A stretch of 14,815 nt of DNA from DASTHG01 sp041498155 (lineage in GTDB: Bacteria; Gemmatimonadota; Gemmatimonadetes; Gemmatimonadales; GWC2-71-9), in NCBI GenBank assembly GCA_041498155.1, contig JBGQHV010000068.1, positions 1 through 14,815 on the forward strand, given 5' to 3'. Both the position numbers and the translations under genes were made by a program. The notes beneath the pieces were generated by a model. It did not search any database. It was not told the origin of the DNA and saw nothing but the letters and a program-made list of their open reading frames with translations. Below are positions 5,650 through 13,260 of this stretch, one piece after another. How positions within the stretch are numbered: position 1 is the first letter of the stretch; every line of letters begins with the position of its first letter.

Positions 5650-7297
5650 GCAGCTCTTCGGCGTGGCGCCGGGCGCTCGCCGAATCGTGATCACCCAACA
5701 TCCGGGCGAGTTCCCGCACTCGCTCTTCGCCTTCCACGTGGCGCACATCGCTCGTCGCCACCCCGCCACGGTCTTGCTTGGCCACCGCCAGCTGACGGTC
5801 CGCACGCGCCGCGATCTGCGGCAGATGCGTGATCACGATGGCCTGACGCTCCCGCTCGGCGCCTTCCCGCACCACGTCCGCCAACGCGGCGCCGACCTGC
5901 CCCGCAATCTCGCCGCCGATGCCTTGATCCACTTCATCGAACACCAACGTGGGCACGGCATCGTGGCGGGCCAACACGACCTTGAGGGCAAGCATGATCC
6001 GCGACAACTCTCCGCCCGAGGCCACCCGGGCGAGGGGACGCGCCTCGAGTCCCTCGTTCAGCTGCACGAGGAACGACACCCCCTCCGCCCCGTCCCCCCG
6101 GGGAGCCGGAAAGGCAGGAAGATCCACCACGAACCGGCCCGCGGGCAAGCCGAGCGGAGGAAGGCGCCGGGTCAGCGCCTGCGCCAGGCGCTGGCCGCCT
6201 TGCCGTCGTTTGGCCGAGAGCGCCCCACAGGCACGGGCGAATTCCTGGGCAGCGGCGGCCCGCTGCTCGCCCAGCTCGCGGAGATCGAGATCCGCGGTAT
6301 CGAGCACATCCAGCTCGTGCGCCGCCGCGTCCCGCGTCGCGAGCACGTCGGGGATCGCGGGGCCGTACTTCTGCAGCAGCTTGAACAGCGTGTCGCGCCG
6401 CCGCTCGATTTCTCCCAGGCGCTCAGGATCGGCCTCGATGCCTGTCGCATACTCCCGCGCCGTGCCGGCGAGCTCTTCGACGTTGGCGAACGCCGCATCC
6501 AGCAGCTCCCGCCAGCGCCCGGTGGCCGGATCGAGCCGCTCGAGCCCGCTCAGGAGCTTCGCCGCCCGGGCAAGACCGCCCGCATCAAGTGCCTGCTCGA
6601 GCTCCCGGGACAGCCGTCCGAGCTCGTCCGCGTGCGCGAGCCGCCGGGCCTCCCCGTCGAGCGTCGCATCCTCTCCGACCTTCGGCGCGGCGCGCGAGAT
6701 CTCGTCCACGACATGGCGCAGGTAATCGGCCTTGCGACGAACATCCTCCTGTTTCGCCCGTAGCTCCGCTTCGCGCTCCTCGAGCGCCCGGAGCCGCGTG
6801 TGCGCGTCGCGTACCGCCACCCGTTCCACGTCGGCCTCGGCATACGCGTCCAGCAGGTCGCGTTGTGTGTCGGCGCGCAGCAACGACTGGGTGTCGTGCT
6901 GCCCGTGGAGATCCACGAGCAACCCGCCCACCTGAGCGAGCACACCGACGGTCGCGGGACTGCCGTTGACCCACGCCCGTGAGCGGCCCTCTCCGCTGAT
7001 TTCGCGCTTGAGAATCAGCCGGCCATCCTCCAGGTCCACACCCAGGGCGCCGAGGGAGGACGCGAGACGCTCCCAGGTGGGAGCGCTCAGCTCGAACGCG
7101 CCCTCGATGACCGTCTTGGCGGCGCCCGGGCGCACCACGTCGGCCGAGGCCCGCTCGCCCAGCAGCAGCGCGAGGGCGTCGACCAGCATCGATTTCCCGG
7201 CGCCGGTTTCGCCGGTGAGGACGTTGAGCCCGGCCCCAAGAGGAAGCGTGACGTCCGCAATGACGGCCAGGTCGCGAACCCTGAGCTCGGTCAGCAC
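5573..7297 (-). CDS. recN: DNA repair protein RecN
   Basis: An SMC-like ABC ATPase that acts early at double-strand breaks in recombinational repair. It has 574 residues. Walker A GETGAGKS is at 29-36, HGQHDTQSLL follows the first lobe, and a long charged coiled coil fills the middle. The ABC signature SGGELSRIM is near 425, and Walker B VFDEVDQGIGG is near 452-462. The conserved end RRHAEELL is followed by 24 residues rich in Arg and Pro with no counterpart in typical RecN. Those codons (5576-5647) are antisense to the end of the neighbouring beta-barrel gene. The start is GTG at 7297, overlapping the nadK stop by 7 nt, which suggests translational coupling. It is the last gene of the minus-strand cluster. 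Confidence 0.96.
   Translation of the reverse strand: MLTELRVRDLAVIADVTLPLGAGLNVLTGETGAGKSMLVDALALLLGERASADVVRPGAAKTVIEGAFELSAPTWERLASSLGALGVDLEDGRLILKREISGEGRSRAWVNGSPATVGVLAQVGGLLVDLHGQHDTQSLLRADTQRDLLDAYAEADVERVAVRDAHTRLRALEEREAELRAKQEDVRRKADYLRHVVDEISRAAPKVGEDATLDGEARRLAHADELGRLSRELEQALDAGGLARAAKLLSGLERLDPATGRWRELLDAAFANVEELAGTAREYATGIEADPERLGEIERRRDTLFKLLQKYGPAIPDVLATRDAAAHELDVLDTADLDLRELGEQRAAAAQEFARACGALSAKRRQGGQRLAQALTRRLPPLGLPAGRFVVDLPAFPAPRGDGAEGVSFLVQLNEGLEARPLARVASGGELSRIMLALKVVLARHDAVPTLVFDEVDQGIGGEIAGQVGAALADVVREGAERERQAIVITHLPQIAARADRQLAVAKQDRGGVATSDVRHVEGEERVRELARMLGDHDSASARRHAEELLRTAGTTPGSRSGTPSRPAPGRPRR
5657..5684 (+). repeat. Inverted repeat just after the beta-barrel stop codon
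   Basis: TTCGGCG (5657-5663) pairs perfectly with CGCCGAA (5678-5684), and a smaller GCG/CGC stem sits inside the loop. It begins 8 nt after the stop at 5649 and could terminate or protect the 3' end of the plus-strand mRNA. It has no T-tract and lies inside recN coding sequence, so it may be incidental. Confidence 0.3.
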
Positions 7298-8175
7298 TCC
7301 CGCCGCTCGCGATCAGAGAGGTCGCCCCAGTTCAGCTTGCCCCGCATCCGTGCGAAGAAGCCCTCCGGCCCGAGCCGGCCGAGCAGCACAGGCCGTTCGG
7401 CCCGGCCCACCAGGAGCCGCTCGCCGGCCTGCAGCGTCTGGCTGACCTGGCCATCGAGGGACAACAGGATCTCTTCGGTATCCGACCACGGCGGAATCGG
7501 CTCGATCATCACGCTCGCCGAGGACGGCAGCACGAGGGGACGGACCGCCAGGGTGTGGGGACAGATCGCCGTGACGACGATGGCGTCCACGCCCGGCACG
7601 ACGATCGGCCCGCCGGCGGAGAGCGAATAGGCAGTGGACCCTGTCGGCGTAGCGACGATGATCCCGTCCGCACTGTAGGCGCCGACTTCCTCGCCGTCGA
7701 CCGACACCCGGAACCGCAGCACGCGCGCCACGCCGCCCTTGTGCACGACGATGTCGTTCAGCGCGATCGGCTGCGCCCGCTTGTTCCCCTGCCGATCCTC
7801 GACCGCAGCCGCGAGGGCGAGCCGGCGCTCGATGGTGTACGCCTTGCGCGCCGCCGCGTCGAGCACCCAATCGAGGTTGTGGGCCGGCGCCGTCGCGAGA
7901 AAGCCGACCCGACCCACGTTCACACCGAGAATCGGCGTCGCAGCCCCGCCGAGCAGCCGGGCGCCTCGCAGCAGCGTACCGTCGCCGCCGAAGGTCAGGA
8001 GACAGTCGAGGGGCGTCTGGGCGTTGAAGACCTGGGGCCGCGGATCGGGCCAGAAGTCGAGGAGTCGCTCCTCGCTGAACATCGTGAAGCCGAGCCGCGG
8101 GGCCGCGGCGGTCAGCCGGGCGAGGAGGCTACGAAGATCGTGATAACTGGGGTTGCCGACGACCCCGACGTTCAT
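7291..8175 (-). CDS. nadK: NAD kinase
   Basis: A cytoplasmic enzyme that phosphorylates NAD to NADP with ATP or polyphosphate, the only route to NADP. It has 294 residues, usual for bacterial NAD kinases. The catalytic motif FGGDGT has Asp65. The NE/ND motif appears as ALNDIVVHKGG. The Gly-rich substrate segment ATPTGSTAYSLSAGGPIV and C-terminal LSLDGQ complete the fold. The ATG at 8175 overlaps the dxs stop as ATGA, and the end overlaps recN by 7 nt. In several bacteria nadK sits between dxs/tlyA and recN, so the placement supports the call. NADPH is used by the isoprenoid pathway and by FolD, encoded in the same cluster. Confidence 0.96.
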   Translation of the reverse strand: MNVGVVGNPSYHDLRSLLARLTAAAPRLGFTMFSEERLLDFWPDPRPQVFNAQTPLDCLLTFGGDGTLLRGARLLGGAATPILGVNVGRVGFLATAPAHNLDWVLDAAARKAYTIERRLALAAAVEDRQGNKRAQPIALNDIVVHKGGVARVLRFRVSVDGEEVGAYSADGIIVATPTGSTAYSLSAGGPIVVPGVDAIVVTAICPHTLAVRPLVLPSSASVMIEPIPPWSDTEEILLSLDGQVSQTLQAGERLLVGRAERPVLLGRLGPEGFFARMRGKLNWGDLSDRERREC

Positions 8176-10079
8176 CGCGGCGCGAGGCTCTCTTCAACGG
8201 CGAGGGCGCGGATGCGGGCGGCGATGCCGGCTCCGGTGAGGCCCACCGATTCGAGCTGTCGCGCGCGGGGTGCGTGCTCGTACGTGCGGTCCGGAACGCC
8301 GAGCGGAACGACGCGAACCTCCGCGGCGGTGGTTTGCAGCAGCCCGGCCAGCGTGGCCCCGAACCCGTTGGTGACCGCGCCATCCTCGATCGTCACGAGC
8401 AGCTTGTGGTCACGGGTCAGCGCTTCGAGCATGGCCCGGTCCATCGGCTTCAGGAAGCGGCAGTTGACGACGGTGGGATCGAAGCCATCCGCCGCCAGCA
8501 GTTTCGCGGCCTCGAGGGCCGGACGGCACATGACCCCTACCGCGAGCAGCGCGCATTCACGCCCCGGACGCAGCACTTCCCAGGTTCCGTACGGTACCGG
8601 GGCGACTTCCGCCGCGGGCGGTGCTTCGGCCGGTGCCTTGTCGCGCGGGTAGCGGAGCGAGAACGGCCCCGCCTGGTGCGCCAGGGCGCAGCGCAGCAAC
8701 CCGATCAGCTCGGCGCCGTCCTTTGGGGCGGTGACGGTCACATTGGGAAGTGCCAGGAGGTACGGGATGTCGTACAGCCCCATGTGGGTCTGGCCGTCTT
8801 CGCCCACCATCCCGGCGCGGTCGAGACAGAAGATCACCGGCAGCGCCTGGATCGCGACGTCGTGCACGATGCTGTCGTAGGCGCGCTGGAGGAACGTCGA
8901 GTAGATGGCCACGACCGGCCGCACGCCTTGCGTGGCCAGGCCGGCCGCAAAAGTCACCGCGTGCCCCTCGGCGATGCCCACGTCGAAGAACCGGGTGGGC
9001 CACTTCTTCTGGAAGATGTTCGTGCCGGTTCCCGACGGCATCGCCGCTGTGATGGCGACGAGCTGCGGGTATTCCCCCGCGAGCTGGGTGATCGCTTCAC
9101 CGAAAACCTTCGTCCACTGCGGCGCCCCGGGGGCTACTGGCTTGAGTACGCCCGTCACGGGATCGTAGGGCGCCCGCGCGTGATACTTCTCGAGGTCGGG
9201 CTCGGGGAGCGGGAACCCCTTCCCTTTCTCCGTCAGCACGTGCACCAGGCGCGGGCCCTTGAGACCGCGTACGATCTCCAGCGTCGCGACCAGATGGGGC
9301 AAATCGTGTCCGGCGATGGGCCCGAAGTAGCGGAAGCCCAGCTCCTCGAACAGCATGCCGGGCGACCAGAGGTTCTTGACGCTCTCCTCGACGTTCTTGG
9401 CGAACTCCACGAGGCGAGACCCACCCACGAAGTGCGAGGCTTTCTCGATCAGGTGCTTGATGCGCTCGCGCCACCGCACGGTGACCGGGCTCGCGATGAT
9501 CGAGCCGAGGTACTTGCTGATCGCCCCGACGTTGGGTGCGATCGACATGCCATTGTCGTTGAGCACGACGATGAGATCGCGGTCAGAGTGCCCCGCATTG
9601 TTCATCGCCTCGTAGGAGAGGCCGCAGGTCATCGCGCCGTCGCCGACCACGGCGACGACCTCGTTGTCCCCGCCCGCGAGGTCGCGGGCCGTGGCCATGC
9701 CGAGCGCCGCCGACAACGCCGTGCCGGCATGACCCGCTCCGAACTGGTCGTGCGGGCTTTCGTCGCGCCGCAGGAATCCGGACAGCCCGCCTTCCTGGCG
9801 GAGGGTCCCGAGGCGGTCGTTGCGACCGGTGAGGATCTTCCAGGGATACCCCTGGTGTCCGACGTCCCACACGATCTTGTCCCGGGGCGAGTCGAACACG
9901 TGGCACAGGGCCACCGTGAGCTCCACGACGCCGAGCCCGGCGCCGATGTGCCCGCCGGTTTGCGAGACCACGTCGATCAGGCGCTGGCGCACCTCGTCAG
10001 CCAGCGGCTGCAGCTGGTCCTTGGGGAGCCGTTTGACGTCTCCCGGATCGCGGATCGTTCCGAGCAGCGGGGGGGTCAC
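8172..10079 (-). CDS. dxs: 1-deoxy-D-xylulose-5-phosphate synthase
   Basis: A thiamine-diphosphate enzyme that condenses pyruvate and glyceraldehyde-3-phosphate to DXP, the first step of the MEP isoprenoid pathway, and a source for thiamine and pyridoxal synthesis. It has 635 residues, close to the usual 620-640. TGGHIGAGLGVVELTVAL carries the early active-site His. The ThDP/Mg motif GDGAMTCGLSYEAMNNAG starts at 146. IAEGHAVTF places the proton-transfer Glu at 371 (E. coli Glu370); the usual AEQH is AEGH here. DRAGMVGEDGQTHMG contains the second-domain His. The frame is open to 10412, but homology begins near RDPGDVKRLP, so I chose GTG at 10079, 5 nt after the ispA stop. There is no clear SD, so coupling to ispA is likely. 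Confidence 0.96.
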   Translation of the reverse strand: MTPPLLGTIRDPGDVKRLPKDQLQPLADEVRQRLIDVVSQTGGHIGAGLGVVELTVALCHVFDSPRDKIVWDVGHQGYPWKILTGRNDRLGTLRQEGGLSGFLRRDESPHDQFGAGHAGTALSAALGMATARDLAGGDNEVVAVVGDGAMTCGLSYEAMNNAGHSDRDLIVVLNDNGMSIAPNVGAISKYLGSIIASPVTVRWRERIKHLIEKASHFVGGSRLVEFAKNVEESVKNLWSPGMLFEELGFRYFGPIAGHDLPHLVATLEIVRGLKGPRLVHVLTEKGKGFPLPEPDLEKYHARAPYDPVTGVLKPVAPGAPQWTKVFGEAITQLAGEYPQLVAITAAMPSGTGTNIFQKKWPTRFFDVGIAEGHAVTFAAGLATQGVRPVVAIYSTFLQRAYDSIVHDVAIQALPVIFCLDRAGMVGEDGQTHMGLYDIPYLLALPNVTVTAPKDGAELIGLLRCALAHQAGPFSLRYPRDKAPAEAPPAAEVAPVPYGTWEVLRPGRECALLAVGVMCRPALEAAKLLAADGFDPTVVNCRFLKPMDRAMLEALTRDHKLLVTIEDGAVTNGFGATLAGLLQTTAAEVRVVPLGVPDRTYEHAPRARQLESVGLTGAGIAARIRALAVEESLAPR

Positions 10080-10084
10080 GGTCG

Positions 10085-11011
10085 TCAGTTGGGTCGGGTC
10101 ACGATGTAATGCGCCAATGCCACGAGTGTAGGGGAAACTAACGCCGCCTGGCGCAGCCGGTCTACGGCCGCGGCCGCCAGGCGCTCCGCTTCGGCCCGCG
10201 CCGCCCCCACACCCAGCACGGATACGAAGGTGGACTTGGCGAGCGCCGCGTCCCGGCCGGCGGTCTTCCCCAGCTGAGCCGACGTCGCGGTCGCGTCCAG
10301 CACGTCGTCGGCGATCTGGAAGGCCAGGCCGATCGCCTCGCCGTAGGCGCGCAGGGCGGCGAGGTGCTCGGCCGGCGCCACGCCATCGGTCGCCAGACCC
10401 CCGATCACGCATGCGGCGGCGATCAGCGCCCCGGTTTTGCGCTGGTGCACTTCCCGCAGCGCCTCGAGTGGGATGGCCCGCCCTTCGGCCTCGAGATCGA
10501 GTACCTGGCCGCCGATCATCCCGCCGCCCCCCGCGGCCCGGAACAGCTCGAGCGCGATCCCCTGGCGCCGGTCCGGCGGAAGATCCAGCGCGTCGAGGCC
10601 CGAGACCAGCACGCGGGCGGCGAGCCCGACCATGTGGAACCCCGCGCTCGTCGCGGCCGGGACGTCGAACGCGCGGTGCACCGTGGCCCGACCGCGGCGC
10701 AGATCGTCGTTGTCCATGCAGGGCAGGTCGTCGTGAATCAGGGAATAGGCGTGCACGACCTCGACCGCGGCCGCGAGCTCGGCGATGCCATCGGTCCCGG
10801 TGTCGCCCCCCATCGCTTCGTAGGCGGCGAACACCAGTGTGGGCCGAAGCCGCTTCCCTTCACTCAGCACACTGTAGCGGACGGCGGCGGGCACCGGGGC
10901 AGGCCAGAACGCTTCCGCCCGGGCGCACCACCGCTCCAGCACGGCATCGACGCGCGTGCGGGTGTCGGCCAGATACGCGTCGAGCGCGCGGTCAACGATC
11001 GAGGTCTTCAA
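10085..11011 (-). CDS. ispA: Polyprenyl diphosphate synthase, probably farnesyl diphosphate synthase
   Basis: A trans-isoprenyl diphosphate synthase that condenses IPP with allylic diphosphates to make FPP (C15) or GGPP (C20) for quinones, undecaprenyl carrier or carotenoids. It has 308 residues. GKRLRP at 52-57 binds IPP. The first Asp-rich motif DDLPCMD is at 94-100, the KTG at 192-194, and the second Asp-rich motif FQIADDVLD at 231-239. Tyr at the fifth position before the first motif, together with the two-residue insertion inside it, favours a bacterial FPP synthase; GGPP cannot be excluded. The only plausible start is TTG at 11011, which overlaps xseB by 20 nt, with GGGA about 9 nt upstream. 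The position between xseB and dxs is the classic one for ispA. Confidence 0.93.
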   Translation of the reverse strand: MKTSIVDRALDAYLADTRTRVDAVLERWCARAEAFWPAPVPAAVRYSVLSEGKRLRPTLVFAAYEAMGGDTGTDGIAELAAAVEVVHAYSLIHDDLPCMDNDDLRRGRATVHRAFDVPAATSAGFHMVGLAARVLVSGLDALDLPPDRRQGIALELFRAAGGGGMIGGQVLDLEAEGRAIPLEALREVHQRKTGALIAAACVIGGLATDGVAPAEHLAALRAYGEAIGLAFQIADDVLDATATSAQLGKTAGRDAALAKSTFVSVLGVGAARAEAERLAAAAVDRLRQAALVSPTLVALAHYIVTRPN

Positions 11012-11225
11012 GCCGCAGTTTCCCAGCCTGATCGGCGATCACCTGCCGCACCCGCAGCTCGGCCGTGCCGAGCCGCTCACGGGCGGCGCGCAGCCGCTGC
11101 ACGCCTTCCTCGAACAGCCGCAACGCCTCGTCCAGATCCAGCTCCTCGGCTTCGAGGCGCCGCACGATTTCCTCCAGCCGGTCGAGATCCTGAGCGAACC
11201 CGCCCGGCGCAGGCGTCTCCGTCAT
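10992..11225 (-). CDS. xseB: Exodeoxyribonuclease VII small subunit
   Basis: The small subunit of exonuclease VII, which with several copies per XseA forms the nuclease that degrades single-stranded DNA from both ends. It has 77 residues, the expected size. The sequence FAQDLDRLEEIVRRLEAEEL then DLDEALRLFEEGVQRLR is the standard helical-hairpin family pattern, at residues 10-46. The ATG at 11225 overlaps the xseA stop as ATGA, and GGGGG lies 4 nt upstream. The 3' end overlaps ispA by 20 nt. Confidence 0.96.
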   Translation of the reverse strand: MTETPAPGGFAQDLDRLEEIVRRLEAEELDLDEALRLFEEGVQRLRAARERLGTAELRVRQVIADQAGKLRLEDLDR

Positions 11226-12382
11226 GAGCCCCCGCCCACGCGGGCGGCCACTTCGCCGTCGTGGACCCGGAGGCGGAACCCCATGCCCGGAACAAACTGC
11301 GCGACGCGGCGCAGCACGCCGCCGGACCCATCCCGCGCCACGGCGTAGCCCCGCTCGAGCACCCGCAGGGGGGAGAGCGCGTCGAGCCGGGCACCACCCT
11401 CGGACAGGCGGGCGCGGGACCGGTCCAGCTGCCGAGTCATCGCGCCGGCGATCCGGTCGCCGGCGCGCTCGATGCGCTCCCCCGCGTGCCGCGTCGGCGC
11501 GAGCAGGGCGCGCGCCAGGACACGCGACAGACGGTCGAGACGGTGCCCCAGCTCGTCGCGGTCCGGCGTCGCGGCGGTGGCCGCGGCCGATGGGGTGGGC
11601 GCCCGCACATCGGCGACCAGGTCGCACAGCGTCACGTCGGTCTCGTGGCCGACGGCCGAGATGACCGGGACCGGAACGGCGGCGACAGCGCGCGCGACAC
11701 GCTCGCTGTTGAACGTCCACAGATCTTCCTTCGATCCGCCGCCGCGTCCCACGATCGCGACATCCAGGCGGGGCAGCCGCGCCAGCAGGGCCAGCGCCGT
11801 GCAGACTTCACGCTCAGCACCGTCACCCTGCACGCGGGTGGGCACGAGCACCACGTCCACCGCGGGCCAGCGTCGTTCCAGCACCGCCACGATGTCCCGG
11901 AACGCCGCGCCGTCGGGACTCGTCACGATGGCGATGCGGCGCGGAAACGGCGGCACCGGTCGCTTCCGCGCCGGATCGAGCAGGCCGTCGCGCATCAGCG
12001 ACGCCTTGGCTTTCTCAAACGCCCCCTGCCACAGACCGCCCGCCTCCGTGGACAGCACGTGGCGCACCGTGAGACGGAATTCGCCCCGCTCTTCCCAGAC
12101 GGTTGGGGTCCCGAACGCGAACACCTGCATCCCATCGGCGGGCGGCGCGGGCAGCCGCTGGTTGTCGCGTGACCACATCACGCACCGCAACTGCGCCACC
12201 CGGTCGCGCAGGGCGAAGTACCAGTGCCCGCTGCCGTACGCCTTGAATCCGGAGATCTCGCCCTTTACCCACACCGGCGGGAGCCCGCCTTCGACCACCG
12301 CTCGCGCCCGGCGCGTCACCTCGGCGACGGTCCACGCCCCTTCGGGTGCGAACGCGGCGAATTGATCTAGAGACGAGCCCAC
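11222..12382 (-). CDS. xseA: Exodeoxyribonuclease VII large subunit
   Basis: The catalytic subunit of exonuclease VII, involved in single-stranded DNA degradation and mismatch repair. It has 386 residues, slightly short of the usual 400-450. An N-terminal OB-fold runs through VWVKGEISGFKAYGSGHWYF at 37-56. The nuclease core holds IVTSPDGAAFRDI (152-164; the usual residue after SP is Thr, here Asp), GRGGGSKEDLW (212-222), GHETD (245-249) and APTPSAAA (261-268). A shortened Arg-rich coiled-coil follows, and ERGYAVAR lies near the end. The start is GTG at 12382, overlapping folD by 16 nt, with little SD; the first conserved segment WTVAEVTRR begins near residue 17. xseB follows with an ATGA overlap. 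Confidence 0.96.
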   Translation of the reverse strand: MGSSLDQFAAFAPEGAWTVAEVTRRARAVVEGGLPPVWVKGEISGFKAYGSGHWYFALRDRVAQLRCVMWSRDNQRLPAPPADGMQVFAFGTPTVWEERGEFRLTVRHVLSTEAGGLWQGAFEKAKASLMRDGLLDPARKRPVPPFPRRIAIVTSPDGAAFRDIVAVLERRWPAVDVVLVPTRVQGDGAEREVCTALALLARLPRLDVAIVGRGGGSKEDLWTFNSERVARAVAAVPVPVISAVGHETDVTLCDLVADVRAPTPSAAATAATPDRDELGHRLDRLSRVLARALLAPTRHAGERIERAGDRIAGAMTRQLDRSRARLSEGGARLDALSPLRVLERGYAVARDGSGGVLRRVAQFVPGMGFRLRVHDGEVAARVGGGS

Positions 12383-13260
12383 TGACGCGCGGCCTGGACC
12401 GTGTTGACGAGGAGCATGGTGATGGTCATGGGCCCGACGCCGCCCGGCACCGGCGTGATCGCGGACGCCACCTGAACCGCCTCGTCGAACTTCACGTCGC
12501 CCACCAAGCGGTAGCCCTTCTTGGCGGCAGGGTCGTCCACGCGATTGACGCCGACGTCGATGACCACGGCCCCAGGGCGGACCATATCGCCGGTGACGAA
12601 CTCCGGTTTCCCCATCGCGACGATGAGGATGTCGGCCCCGCGCGTCACCGCTCCGATGTTGCGGGTGCGCGAGTGACAGACCGTCACCGTCGCGTTGCCG
12701 CCCGGACCGTCCTGCAGCAGCAGGGCGGCCATCGGCCGGCCGACGATGTTGGACCGTCCGACGATCACGGCGTGGGCGCCCGTCGTTTCCACCCCGCTGC
12801 GCAGCAACAGCTGCTGCACGCCGTAGGGCGTCGCGGGCCGGAACCCGGAGGGGTCCCCGCTCGAGACTTTACCTACGTTCGTGGGGTGAAAGCCGTCCAC
12901 ATCTTTTCGCGGATCGATGCGCAGCAGCACGCGACCCGTATTGATGTGCTTGGGCAGTGGCAGCTGCACCAGGATGCCGTGGATCTTGGGGTCGGCGTTG
13001 AGACGGTCCACCAGCGACAGCAGGTCGGCCTCGGTCATCTCCTTGGGCCGGTCGAGTGTCTCATGGTACAGTCCGGCCTCGTCGCAGGCTTTCCCTTTCA
13101 TCCGCACATAGGTTGCCGACGCGGGATTCTCGCCCACGAGCACCGCCGCGAGCCCCGGCGTTACTCCTGCCGTCTTGAGCGCCGCGATCTCCGCGGTCAG
13201 CTCCCCGCGCATCGCCTGCCCGATCGCGGTGCCGTCGATCAGCTTCGCGCTAGCGTGCAA
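12367..13260 (-). CDS. folD: Bifunctional methylenetetrahydrofolate dehydrogenase/cyclohydrolase
   Basis: A cytoplasmic enzyme that interconverts 5,10-methylene-THF, methenyl-THF and 10-formyl-THF with NADP, feeding purine and formyl-Met synthesis. It has 297 residues with start TTG at 13260. This start puts Tyr51, Lys55, Gln99 and Asp122 one position from the known E. coli residues Tyr50, Lys54, Gln98 and Asp121, which strongly supports it. Other motifs are PATPYGVQQLL, VGRSNIVGRPMAALLL (the NADP loop) and ITPVPGGVGPMT near the C-terminus. The open frame extends upstream to 13542, but that part lies over rny and is non-coding. The start overlaps the rny stop by 11 nt, and xseA overlaps its end by 16 nt. 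Confidence 0.96.
   Translation of the reverse strand: MHASAKLIDGTAIGQAMRGELTAEIAALKTAGVTPGLAAVLVGENPASATYVRMKGKACDEAGLYHETLDRPKEMTEADLLSLVDRLNADPKIHGILVQLPLPKHINTGRVLLRIDPRKDVDGFHPTNVGKVSSGDPSGFRPATPYGVQQLLLRSGVETTGAHAVIVGRSNIVGRPMAALLLQDGPGGNATVTVCHSRTRNIGAVTRGADILIVAMGKPEFVTGDMVRPGAVVIDVGVNRVDDPAAKKGYRLVGDVKFDEAVQVASAITPVPGGVGPMTITMLLVNTVQAARQWARL

Noticed and set aside
3997..5805. Open frame of 602 codons on the minus strand opposite the second beta-barrel gene
   Set aside because: A high-G+C shadow. Composition is Arg/Gly/Gln/His-rich with no motif, and it runs across the ends of the SGNH gene and recN, while the plus-strand frame has a signal peptide and barrel features.
8274..10109. 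Open frame of 611 codons on the plus strand opposite dxs
   Set aside because: The minus strand encodes an unmistakable DXS over the same bases. The plus-strand translation has no recognisable motif and skewed composition.
10080..10412. N-terminal extension of dxs overlapping ispA
   Set aside because: The extra 111 residues are Arg/Gly-rich and out of frame over ispA. DXS homology starts just after GTG 10079.
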